Positions 22,101 to 29,900 of a DNA stretch of 37,760 bases are shown here, in pieces (positions within the stretch are counted from its first letter, which is position 1; each line of letters begins with the position of its first letter). The notes under the pieces were generated by a model. It had not been told where the DNA came from and did not search any database. It saw only the letters and a program-made list of their open reading frames with translations. This DNA is from Prevotella sp. (GTDB lineage: Bacteria > Bacteroidota > Bacteroidia > Bacteroidales > Bacteroidaceae): positions 1 through 37,760 of the forward strand of contig JAFZBK010000039.1 in the NCBI GenBank assembly GCA_017561825.1. Reading direction: 5' to 3'. A program made the translations under genes and the position numbers.

Positions 22101-25086
22101 AGTTCTGTAATACATCCACATAGATTTCATCGAGGCTGATGGACCATCCGCCCACTTTGTTGGTCGCTGCCTTCAAATAGGCACGCGTGTCAAGTTCAGC
22201 TTTACAGGTAACACCCGACTTGTCAAGGTAGAAGTTCTTCAGCAAAAACTTTACGCGACTGTCGGCGATGTCAACCTTCTTCTTATCCTCCTTGACAACA
22301 GTAATCTCATTGCCCTGCTGTACGATATCCTCCACCTGCTCCTTGGCACTTTCATCTACTTTGCCAGAGCCCTCAATGATGGTGGGAATCGATACGTACA
22401 TATTTCTCATGTACAGTCCTTGCCACTCCTCGTCTTTGGTGATACCGCACAAACCTAACTGATAGTCTTTGGGCATTGGCATCAGTTCGTTGTTCTCTTC
22501 GCTGTGGTGGTCGTAGAGAATGTAACCAGGCGAGAATGAGTAGCCGGGCAGGTCTTCTATCTGGAAAGGATCCATGGCGGCCATGGCCATCCAGTTATCC
22601 CAATCATGAATGCTGGCTTTCAGTGTCAGCACCGGCTCTGCATCGATGGCTTCACCACCCACATCCTTCTTCAGGTCTGGAACGGCCATCTCGACATGCA
22701 CCTGCAGGAACTCGAAGGAATCATTCTTCCATGCCACATAGCAGCCATCCGTAGGATTGGTAATATCGTCGGGCGATATGAATTTGCACTTGAACTTCGT
22801 CTTCGGGTCTTTCACCGTGAAGTGTGAGAGCAGGCACATGTTACCAGATTCAGGCAACAGCCGGTCAGGACTCATACAAAGCATAGGAGCACCAAAGATG
22901 AGGAACTCTTCATCGGTAATGTCGGCATCAGGCATAATAAACTCGCCAATGACATTCATCATGGCCCGGGTGGGCGTGAAAGTCATGTTGGCAATTTGGA
23001 TGTCAACCGGTGTGTTATTGTACACATTGTCGATACTGATGGGCAGGTGCAAATCGTCCACCGACTCACCATTCATGATACTCAGGGCCTTCTTCCCATC
23101 CACGTAGTACTTGTAGTACTTGGAGAGATGGAGATTTTTGGCCAGATTGCCGACTTCGGCGTTGGCCAACCCCTGTGCCATGTCAGCATAGGGCATTTCC
23201 AGATCGGCGATAAAGTTATCGACACCCCAGTCAGAGAACAACTTTTCAACACTCTCTATATCCGTGGGCGTAGAACTTTTACCAGGATCGCTCTTCACAA
23301 CGCCCTCATAGACGATATTGTCGGTGTTGATACGGATGTCATCGAACTTGACGGCCACCATAAGAGACATGCCCAAGGGGTTCCATTCCACATGTCCTGT
23401 ACCAGAGAAAGAACCATCGCTGCTACCTTTTTTCAGATCATTACCCAGGGTCAACGTGTACTGCCCAAGTCCTACTGACTTACCCCTCAATTGCTCAGGA
23501 GTGCTCGAAGTAGGTGTCATGTTTGTCGGAGCTGATGCCTCCGGACAAGCAAACTCACGTGTCTTGGTAAAGCGGTTGGCTAAGTAGAAATCAGTCGTAT
23601 TAACTTCGTCGTTCTCATAACGTACCGACTTTTCATTTATACTTTCCGCCAGCACACGCAGGACGTAGTAGTTGCCTACCTCCATCTTGTCTTCCATGTC
23701 ATCCCACTTGATGGTGTCCTTCAAGTTCTCTGTCTCACTGGTGTAGATAGGATTCTTCTTGAAGGTCTGCGAGTGGTTTTCGTTGATTTCGCCTTGGAAG
23801 AGTTGCAGTGTATATTTGTGCTTGATGGTATCCTGTCGCTCACCCTCACCCTTGGCAAACCAAGCCTTACGCCATTCTACATGGATATCCTCGCCTGTGA
23901 AGACCTTGCGGTAGGTGATTTCCGGGAACTGTGGACTGGTGATTGTGGGATTGGTAAAGACGTAGAGCGAGTCCTTATCTGCAGCGTTAAAGCCCATTCC
24001 GTTACCGGAGCCATCACCCTCAGGTTCTTTACCATTTTTACTTGTAGATCTTGTTACATTATCCTTCTGTGAAACGGAGAGGCTGTTCTTCGTGATTTTA
24101 AACAGGCGTATCTCACTCTTTCCCTCATTTTCGAACAGCATATAATCCAAGCCCAAGGAATTAACATTCCTCGGGAATTTCGAAAAACTTGAACTACCAA
24201 TAGAGGCCGTTACCTGTGCCACATAGACGGTGTTCTCTTTCATCCGTCTGACATAGTTGGCAGGAATCACGCACTGGGGCACCTTCAACTGTGTGTTTTC
24301 ATAAATAGCACCGTTTCTCATAGCCTCAGTAGGCGACTGTCCAGGTAACAGTTCTGTTATCTTGAACGAGTAGTTATACGAACCCATTCTGGAACAGTTG
24401 GTCGTAGGTGTTGTCCAACTGAATATGGGGTTGTCTTTGGTCAGCGTGGCCGTTAAGAAGGATGAAATGTCATTACCAAAATCCAGGAATGCACTATTGC
24501 GTTCTCTCTTGTTGGTAGTCTTTACGGGATCGACAACAGGATAAAGGAACCGAGGAGCCTGTATCTTGTAACACACCTCAAACTGACAGCGTCCACCTGT
24601 AGGTATGCTGAGAGGATAAGGGGTGGTCAGGGTTGCATCCCACTTATAAGCCGTCAAGTGTACCTCATAGGTTCCCTCTTCCAAAAGACCTTTATCGGTT
24701 TCTCCACGGACGGACACATCAGTTGCATAGTTTAAATGGTTGAAAAGGGTCTTCATCTCAACCATATTGAGCATCTTAACCTCGCCTGGTGCTACGGTAA
24801 TCGGTTTTTGGGGCATACGGTTTGGCGGGGTGATAACAGCCATATTATTGAAAGGTGCTATCTGCTCTATCTGCATGCCCATAAATACATTCTGCGTGAC
24901 ATCTGTATTGTTCCTCAATGTCAGGGTGAAATAGTTACCCGGGTTATCGAGATACAATCCTATTTGTGGCGGCAACACCCGCTGCACGGGCGACACAGTA
25001 ACAGTAATGGGTTCTTGAGCCCATGAAAGACTTATTCCACAAACAAGCCAAATGACACAAAGCGCATATTTTATTCTGGTTACCAT
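16162..25086 (-). CDS. Giant secreted protein (2974 residues) with TANFOR-like N-terminus
   Basis: The largest gene in the window. I start it at 25086 (signal peptide MVTRIKYALCVIWLVCGISL, cut near SWAQ); the open frame begins 37 codons earlier inside the preceding gene. Residues ~25-165 match from memory the Bacteroidota TANFOR pattern: LDNPGNYFTLTLRN, PITVAPGEVKML, then LLEEGTYEVHLTAYKWD. FN3-like strands follow (~165-330). The middle (~600-1800) is a long beta-rich region of unknown fold, with glycine-rich hydrophobic stretches at ~1370-1400 and ~1640-1830. A helical, probably coiled-coil part lies at ~2025-2110, then a tandem-repeat linker (~2195-2225). The C-terminal third has no sorting domain I can see. 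It probably sits on the cell surface with the beta-barrel protein encoded 19 bp upstream. Function unknown. Confidence 0.9.
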   Translation of the reverse strand: MVTRIKYALCVIWLVCGISLSWAQEPITVTVSPVQRVLPPQIGLYLDNPGNYFTLTLRNNTDVTQNVFMGMQIEQIAPFNNMAVITPPNRMPQKPITVAPGEVKMLNMVEMKTLFNHLNYATDVSVRGETDKGLLEEGTYEVHLTAYKWDATLTTPYPLSIPTGGRCQFEVCYKIQAPRFLYPVVDPVKTTNKRERNSAFLDFGNDISSFLTATLTKDNPIFSWTTPTTNCSRMGSYNYSFKITELLPGQSPTEAMRNGAIYENTQLKVPQCVIPANYVRRMKENTVYVAQVTASIGSSSFSKFPRNVNSLGLDYMLFENEGKSEIRLFKITKNSLSVSQKDNVTRSTSKNGKEPEGDGSGNGMGFNAADKDSLYVFTNPTITSPQFPEITYRKVFTGEDIHVEWRKAWFAKGEGERQDTIKHKYTLQLFQGEINENHSQTFKKNPIYTSETENLKDTIKWDDMEDKMEVGNYYVLRVLAESINEKSVRYENDEVNTTDFYLANRFTKTREFACPEASAPTNMTPTSSTPEQLRGKSVGLGQYTLTLGNDLKKGSSDGSFSGTGHVEWNPLGMSLMVAVKFDDIRINTDNIVYEGVVKSDPGKSSTPTDIESVEKLFSDWGVDNFIADLEMPYADMAQGLANAEVGNLAKNLHLSKYYKYYVDGKKALSIMNGESVDDLHLPISIDNVYNNTPVDIQIANMTFTPTRAMMNVIGEFIMPDADITDEEFLIFGAPMLCMSPDRLLPESGNMCLLSHFTVKDPKTKFKCKFISPDDITNPTDGCYVAWKNDSFEFLQVHVEMAVPDLKKDVGGEAIDAEPVLTLKASIHDWDNWMAMAAMDPFQIEDLPGYSFSPGYILYDHHSEENNELMPMPKDYQLGLCGITKDEEWQGLYMRNMYVSIPTIIEGSGKVDESAKEQVEDIVQQGNEITVVKEDKKKVDIADSRVKFLLKNFYLDKSGVTCKAELDTRAYLKAATNKVGGWSISLDEIYVDVLQNYFKRCGFDGKFNVPLLKNKKGNKAEIYYKAGLESYNKRENPKAEDRLFIFKTWQTEQISMDFFLADVNFDEKQTFFLVEAEDTKSARVELCLGGDISISSRIADNLGVATKLGFSLPEIQFTRMRLANCQRWKSEVDKNQAQQYQNWVDEWTSEGREDDRTMVSDDKTVYFDIGKWSGASPQKKLGGFSFTIEKFKLNTSKLAEQEVGLTIGGKLGVLEDKLQASATFSIMAVADLKNKSLKYKDTHFEDASIDSDFGGISLKGKLEVPSSTTEKGYKGELHFSLPGEFLKFDAAGAFVEKKKSQIEINDELKKRYGDKIPAKVNIDSTYNYCFLEVQASSKALSSIQPVSIKSIKGGFYWNCRKQDVKLEFSKDNVTAHYGMLGGLLGVGLVCGGDNAITANGDMMVFYDMFHHRLSTIKMKADMHAVTNDDGSKGLVNAEASIVYENTDEKKYFEVDVTVDATADMEDAFKEFVGSDLVANLKKKANTGLSEMGEGSGRNTETSQADKNEQQKKGESSGHLKAGATVNVNFKITWKDKKVEHKPALWHLYIGQPSKNEEQDKRCRITFIDFALGKKTDHFAMWATIYADAYLCFGNELPLDDLPPIPKEISDYLGLKQENLTQGDGDLNAEAVKTRTKQFSTFKPGGNKGGVAFGAKIYGDMGLNLGLVYARSTAIAGFDVMIMKLKKGTQCIGGGEAGKNGWYGMGQVYALLKGEIGLDIDLWLYRGKIPLVDVGLGALLKAGMPNPTWIYGKAKAHFNLLGGLIKGSATVQLKAGEVCTPEFGNPLDNIDIFGDVTPGDEDHDTGWNEENIISASVYPEFNTNMEMDTPFRLLDQNKAYQIADFDEELEKYSEEASRTYRFCLSPDSIRLACFEPDQATVDNPKATYDQRVPYNTKNHKLYNVASGSLDYGKLYRLKLSGYAQEWRDGEWGDPFFNDSTTNHKDKRVPWYQTQYYYFRTDPTPAVLEKDIMVFNTDYYDDLKRPTFALAHSRWDVDNFGSADEPVSLRIEVSKPSSNVWESPSKILHNEQASYDYRMEQEAYDRAVEEAYAAAMKEYEEGPLAEYNKRRNAAQKQWKNDVYTPWLDAHYPGWRDWKFLIREKVYRDAIETMPSSSQEYIPQIDVHQFEENIRDFIVNIAKEKGEVLKLKETMDVLKTDKGSKDIYNVYKNEGVNTTTIIGSMATEKVSNTMMTNAARVTNTRETNTRVTNMRETNTRVTETNTRVNNVRQTGGDAKLRRLYGPMPELDIVEANDTIFQRVKASKTAKQSYTEYKRAEATKQKATDMLMKEKRSDNSKNEIVGFYAIPTYITNVFNPAKGDRDTYTPTILVYQVYSDGHEAAVPGTGGFLIEGTPYVDISRDDKTHKATVLDSDGITQQQWQFLNDENIPVFTFDEPMPPKPSLADVIADADLPEVHEPDLQRDMDSDMFQIPLEEIKVDTDVKGDYIFLRTKNEIDINPIKVMAGRGYKYLRISINRIHKKSYDNLMEHIDELALTYSTQKAEKKDDDIMGDKKKSGYDASQTGKSEVTEEGELNMDAYLTTYLSSLESETMELDSMAVQRLKYNVDMKDFSTCLYSRLLIPENAYNNFDEDYSKTYFNDIRRRERVRIQLQEVEYNYQTNYNNEKIASDNLWKLDPYLSMGYWSKWAIIGGYPPYRYSDFPGLTLELDRPEYRQGNHSKYTDGGHLASSADEKEIYDVSQFFAPSMYYASDRSDHRRYTWGFEKRQDAVDAITSTILADCRMAAAIRNAVHKVSQITKTHQLSDVYKNIEKPYGSMNISLEDYYSFKSRNNTTIYTRHNKASFLVLNVPLMIYADYDGDYQGRKGKEYDQFINEGSILRNSDTYVITRRPNIVWRLNRNRAHQVTNENNLIVSYGKDFLNERKDDRGRTLYSPKDIDARSLLQNIKNLKFACYRQNAYHTGIGADSEHAFDVCTEKQANGSYYITPEIIEFNYNPTIETHQLSNYTFDIKDVMK
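18410..18505 (-). repeat. 30-bp tandem repeat inside the giant gene (VTNTRETNTR)
   Basis: Units of 30 bp, and 15-bp half units, such as GTGACTCTCGTATTAGTCTC on the plus strand. They encode repeats of TNTRETNTRV, and flanking NAARVTN and NNVRQ are decayed copies. All length changes by whole units keep frame, so the tract can vary in length without breaking the gene. It forms a polar, positively charged linker between the coiled-coil region and the C-terminal third. Confidence 0.85.
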
Positions 25087-25105
25087 AATTCCAAGTTTTC
25101 GGTTC

Positions 25106-26830
25106 TTATTCTTCTGGTTTCTTTTCGCTCTTCCGTTTGATTTCAAACAGACTGAAAGTATATGTATAATTGAATCCCACGTTGAACTCGGTATCATCGA
25201 GGTTGGAAGACCGACGTGTCACATTGACGTCGCCGTATTTGTTAAGACCTGCTGACAGTGAGAACACATGTACCTTTTTCAACGTGTAGCCAACTTCCAT
25301 GTCGGCACCCGCTGAAAGGCTTTTCATCTGATTCTTCACCTCGTTGTAACACATGGAGAGTGTCAACTGGGCATTGAGGTTGTTCTCCTTGAGGAAACTG
25401 CGCCCCGTGGTAAGCGACAAAACATCGCTGGTGTATTGGCGCTGGTAGCCATCAGAACGCTGGTGGCTCAGACTGGTCGTGAAATCCATATTCCAGTCTT
25501 GAACACCTAAATTGTAGGAGGCACCCACAGCATAGGTCGTAACATCGCTCTCACCGATGGCAAAGGGGTTTAGATCTTCATTGTTGGTATAGCTACCTGA
25601 TAGCGAGATCGTATGAGTCAGGTGATTGCCTGCTATCATATAGGAAGGTGTTACATAGAGACTGTTCATGATACGATTTACACGGGTTGTATCATTAACG
25701 TGAGCTGTTCCATCTCCCTGTAGTTGACGGTAGCCATTGTAACCGACGGCCAATCCCAAATTGCCAAAGCGTGTAGAAGCGTTGGCATTGTAGATGAAGC
25801 CTCGTGTGGTGTAGAGTTGCTTGTTTGTGAGGTTGTCTTCCTGACCCGAGAAACTGGCAGACAAAGATAACCTACGTAACAACACCGTACTTAAATTCAC
25901 ACCAAGTGCATGGTAGTTATTAGACATATAGTAGGTACCTAACGACGTGTAGTCGGGCTGTATCTGACGATAGAACACAGAGGCGTTAAACCCACTGTAT
26001 GAAAGATTGAGGTTGACGTCACCAGCATAACGTGCAATCGTATTATAGCGAACATCAAACACCTTATCAAAGCGTTCTGCTTCATCGTCTGTGACGATGG
26101 TGCCCCTTTTGTCAAGCGAAAGCATTGAAACGGCGAAGTTTGCCGTCAATGAGAGATGGTCGGAATAGCTCAGTCCACCTCGTAAGCCCAACACCATGTT
26201 GTCCTGCGGTGAAACGGTGTTGGCCCAACGATCATCGAGACTCTTTAGCCGGTCATAGGCTCGTAGGAAATAAATATCAAGGAAGTTGCCTCGTGAGCCA
26301 TACCCCAACTTGATTCCCCAACCATTTCGTCTGTACTGCGGGGAACGAGCGGCAGGATTGGTGGGATCATCATTGATTGCCTTTCGCAGGGTTCCATAGA
26401 ACGCACCAAAACGCAGTTTGTCACCCTGATACTCCACACCATAGCCATTGAATGGCATGGACATGACGTATGAACTGTAGTTCATACTGCTTTGGCCAAA
26501 GTGTAATGACCAGTTCTTGTATCGTGGACTGATATGAAATGAGATGTGTGGATAGTTGAAACTGGTGTTATCATTGGTGTAGTAGAACGAGAAAGGCATC
26601 GATAAGCCGTAAAGCGATATGTTCAAGTTGGCATAAACCATGTTATTCATCGGTGAGGCATAACCATCACCGATTGACGAATAGTAATAGGTGTTCTGCG
26701 TTCCCACGGCACCTGTAATGATGAGCGGATCGCTCTTGGCGATCTGCGAGATGTCCTGCGCATGCATGCCCCCTGTCCATAGCATGGCGAACACTATGGC
26801 TATCGTTGATCTTATGTTAGTCCTATTCAT
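25106..26830 (-). CDS. Outer-membrane beta-barrel protein
   Basis: A 574-residue protein with signal peptide (STIAIVFAMLWTGGMHAQ). The remainder alternates aromatic and hydrophobic residues in ~10-residue strands: MVYANLNISLYGLSMPFSFYY, NLNLSYSGFNASVFYR, LGLAVGYNGYR, FNVGFNYTYTFSLF. The barrel looks like ~24-28 strands by eye. A charged tail (KRKSEKKPEE) follows the last strand instead of a terminal aromatic, which is unusual for a BAM substrate. It is encoded 19 bp before the giant gene, so the likely role is the outer-membrane anchor or exporter of the giant protein (inference). It does not look like SusC/TonB-dependent receptors (no plug) or PorP/SprF by length. Confidence 0.87.
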   Translation of the reverse strand: MNRTNIRSTIAIVFAMLWTGGMHAQDISQIAKSDPLIITGAVGTQNTYYYSSIGDGYASPMNNMVYANLNISLYGLSMPFSFYYTNDNTSFNYPHISFHISPRYKNWSLHFGQSSMNYSSYVMSMPFNGYGVEYQGDKLRFGAFYGTLRKAINDDPTNPAARSPQYRRNGWGIKLGYGSRGNFLDIYFLRAYDRLKSLDDRWANTVSPQDNMVLGLRGGLSYSDHLSLTANFAVSMLSLDKRGTIVTDDEAERFDKVFDVRYNTIARYAGDVNLNLSYSGFNASVFYRQIQPDYTSLGTYYMSNNYHALGVNLSTVLLRRLSLSASFSGQEDNLTNKQLYTTRGFIYNANASTRFGNLGLAVGYNGYRQLQGDGTAHVNDTTRVNRIMNSLYVTPSYMIAGNHLTHTISLSGSYTNNEDLNPFAIGESDVTTYAVGASYNLGVQDWNMDFTTSLSHQRSDGYQRQYTSDVLSLTTGRSFLKENNLNAQLTLSMCYNEVKNQMKSLSAGADMEVGYTLKKVHVFSLSAGLNKYGDVNVTRRSSNLDDTEFNVGFNYTYTFSLFEIKRKSEKKPEE

Positions 26831-26870
26831 GCCTTTCTTCTATATATATAATAAGGTGTAAAGAAGGGGA

Positions 26871-26915
26871 ACAAGAACCACGGAATCCGACTCGTGTCAG
26901 ATTCCGCAGTCTTGT
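26871..26915 (-). promoter_or_regulatory. Intra-operon hairpin between genes 1 and 2
   Basis: CGGAATC (26881-26887) pairs with GATTCCG (26900-26906), with an inner GAC/GTC and an outer ACAAG (26871-26875)/CTTGT (26911-26915). It lies in the only sizeable gap (92 bp) in the operon, just after the stop of the Ig-repeat gene. The T-richness after it on the minus strand is weak. It may act as a partial terminator or an mRNA-processing and stability element, giving different amounts of the Ig-repeat protein and the rest. Confidence 0.55.
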
Positions 26916-26922
26916 ATTCTCT

Positions 26923-29900
26923 TTACTTCAAGATCTTCTTGCTGATGCGATGTGCTCCGTCGTTAACGGTGATGACATATATACCTCTGGGAAGACCTTC
27001 GAGAGAAATGGATGTGCCAACGGTAGTGCGTACCACTGTACCTGCCGCATTAGTAATAGTGATGCTGGCTTCACGATCACCAATGGAAATTGTGCGTATA
27101 GCTGTTGTCTGTCCGATGAGTTCAACCGGATTCTTCAGAGAACCTGCCTTACCACCATATGTCAGGGTGTTGTCTAAGTCGGAGTATGTGCCATCAATCT
27201 TATTATAAAGCTTGAAGGTAACAGTCTCACCAGCGATACCGCCCACATTGATGAACATGTACTTATCGCCAGCAATACGTCCCTCACCACGACACTCATC
27301 ACCCACGAAGGCACCAACACTGTAGTTCTCGGGATCGTCAATGCCCGACAAGACAGCAATAATCGGCATGTTGTCGGCATACGCACTGTTGTCGTACTCC
27401 CAGATCTTCATTCTGGGCGCATTCGATTTCGCAAAGAATGTGCCTTCATAAGCCTTTGCAGCAGAAGGATCGGGTGTACCCCAGTTAATGGTCTTGCCGC
27501 CTTCGCTTTGGGTATAGTACATATAACCCTTGCCTGCCTTGAAAATGAATTCTCCGTCTGCTACCCAGTTGCTACCGTTGAACTCTGCGAAATTATCCTT
27601 GCCGATAATCATGTCACCTTCCTTAGCAGTGCTGGCCAAAGCCGTTGCCAATGCGGTGAGCGGCTGGTCAATCTGATGCGGATAGCCAAGCCAGGTATAA
27701 CCCTTCACGGTCTGCGGCAGATCAGAAGCGCTGATAGCATTCACACTCGTACCAAGGTCGAATACCACGTTGCCTTCGGTCTTAATCTTATACATACCAT
27801 CACCAGGCTTCAGCTCTGTGATGTCGCCAAAGAGACCATAAGTAGGATCATTGTAGAGCAAAGCCGTTTGTGAACGGATCTCTATCACTTTGTTCTTTCC
27901 GTTCTGCATCTCAGAAATCCATTTTCCGTTGCTATAGAGAACGATGGATTTGCTGTCTACAGGAAGGGCATTCACTGTTATCCAATTCCAACCCTCTTCT
28001 AAAGCAATCATCTGTTTAACGATAAGCGTTCCAGTTTTTGTCTTATCATCCTTTGAATACTGGTCTACGCCATCATAGCTAACACTGAAGGTAAATGTTC
28101 CGGTCATCGATGACTTAATCGTCCAAACCAGTCCTGTTTCATCAGATGTAGCCGTAACAGGATTCATATTATAGTTACTCTTGAAACTAACCGCCACCTT
28201 TGAAGGATCAATCGTTCCACCTGTCTTCTGTGTAAGGGTTAGGGTAACCTCCTTACCAACAGTCGTTTCCAATACCGAATCGAACGTCAGGGAAACAGGT
28301 TCCTCCACATTCACGGTAATGGTAACGGTTGCATTGGGATTATCTTCAGATTTCACCACAATTTTCCATGTACCTGCCTTGGTGGCGATGCCATCACTGA
28401 ATGCGTCTGCGGATGACTTATTGGGAGTCAGGATTATATTCTTATTGGTAGCATTCGATGGGTTCACGGTTATCAACTCTCGGATCATGCTATATACATC
28501 ATCACCAACGATGGCATTGATAGTCTTTGTTTTCGCAGTAAGAGAGGTTACACCATTCTTGATGGTCAGGTTGATTGTCTTGGTCAGCGAAGCACCTGTA
28601 ACATCCATGGCATTCGTAGTGATGGTCACTGTGATCGGTTTGGTTGTCACCTTTGTAGCAATATAATCTGCGTCATAGTAAGCAGTATTTGAACTGGTTG
28701 ACAAGGTGAACGACTTATCAATATACTTGGAAGCCGTTGCGTCATTATCCCATTCTGTTGAACCAATCGTAATAACTGCCTCAATAGCATCCTTCACATT
28801 GTCACCTACGTTCACGGTCAGTTCCTCTGGACCATTGATATAGTCAGGACGTGCCATCACCGTAACATGCACCGTTTTCGTGGAAACAACTTTATCATTA
28901 TTCATTGCATAGACATGTACATCGCACTCACCAGGCTTGATGGCAGTACCCTTGCTCACGTTATCTGTTTCCTCCACGGTGAAATCCTTATCGTCGGCTT
29001 CCTCTGGTGTATAAGTCACCTGATTCTTCAAAGCTTCCTTCACATCATCACCAACATAAACCGTAATCGCCTTACCACCTACCTCAATAGCAGTAACAGG
29101 CTGCTTAACTATCAGGGAAATAGTGGCTGAAGGCACTGAGGTATTTTGGGGATTTGGATTCTTTGGAGTTACCTTGACTGTGGTCTCGCCTGCTTTCTCA
29201 GCTTTACCGGTTTTCTTATTATACAAGGATACATCCTCGGGAGTGAATACCAGTTCTGTATCTACGTAATCTCCACTCGGTGTCCAAGAGATGGCTTTCT
29301 TGATAGCATCAATAGCGTTTTGGCCAACCTCTACAGTTACTTGTTTTTGCTTGACTGTAATCCTTTCGATATAATCCAGAATGGTTACTGTAACCTGAGG
29401 TGAAGTCACATTATCAGAAGCAGGATTGTTGGCTATAATCGTAACCGTTGTTTCACCTGTTCCAATAGCTTTGTAGTTCTGATCTATCAGTCCTTTGCTC
29501 TCTCTCAGCGTGAAAGTCTGATCAGTAGCATCATCTGGATCAACGGAGATATGTTTAGTGAGTACATCCTTGATATTATCCCCCACATGAACTGTCAGCT
29601 TAGAGACATCACATGTGATACTGGTTACGGGAACAGAAGTCTTAGTAATTCGAATCAAGAAATAGTAGGTTTGAATGTCAGAATAAGTCTTTTCCTGATA
29701 ACTGCCATCATTATTCTTCACAGTCCAATCTCTAACCATGACTTTCATACCTAACTGCAGATCATTTCCTCCCGTCGCTGCTACAGCTTTGAGCAGTCCG
29801 TCATCATCAATAGTAAAGTTGTCAGTATGACTTTTCCCATCCCAAGATAGGAAAATCTCGGTTTCTGAAGTATCAACTTTCGAGCCCTTCACCTCAGATG

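Noticed and set aside
16693-24934. Many plus-strand frames of 60-160 codons inside the giant gene
   Set aside because: They lie opposite one continuous 8.9-kb coding frame, have no promoters or recognisable domains, and are expected by chance in such a long gene.
25087-25197. 37-residue extension of the giant protein
   Set aside because: It overlaps the beta-barrel gene and precedes an excellent signal peptide starting at 25086, so it would hide the export signal.
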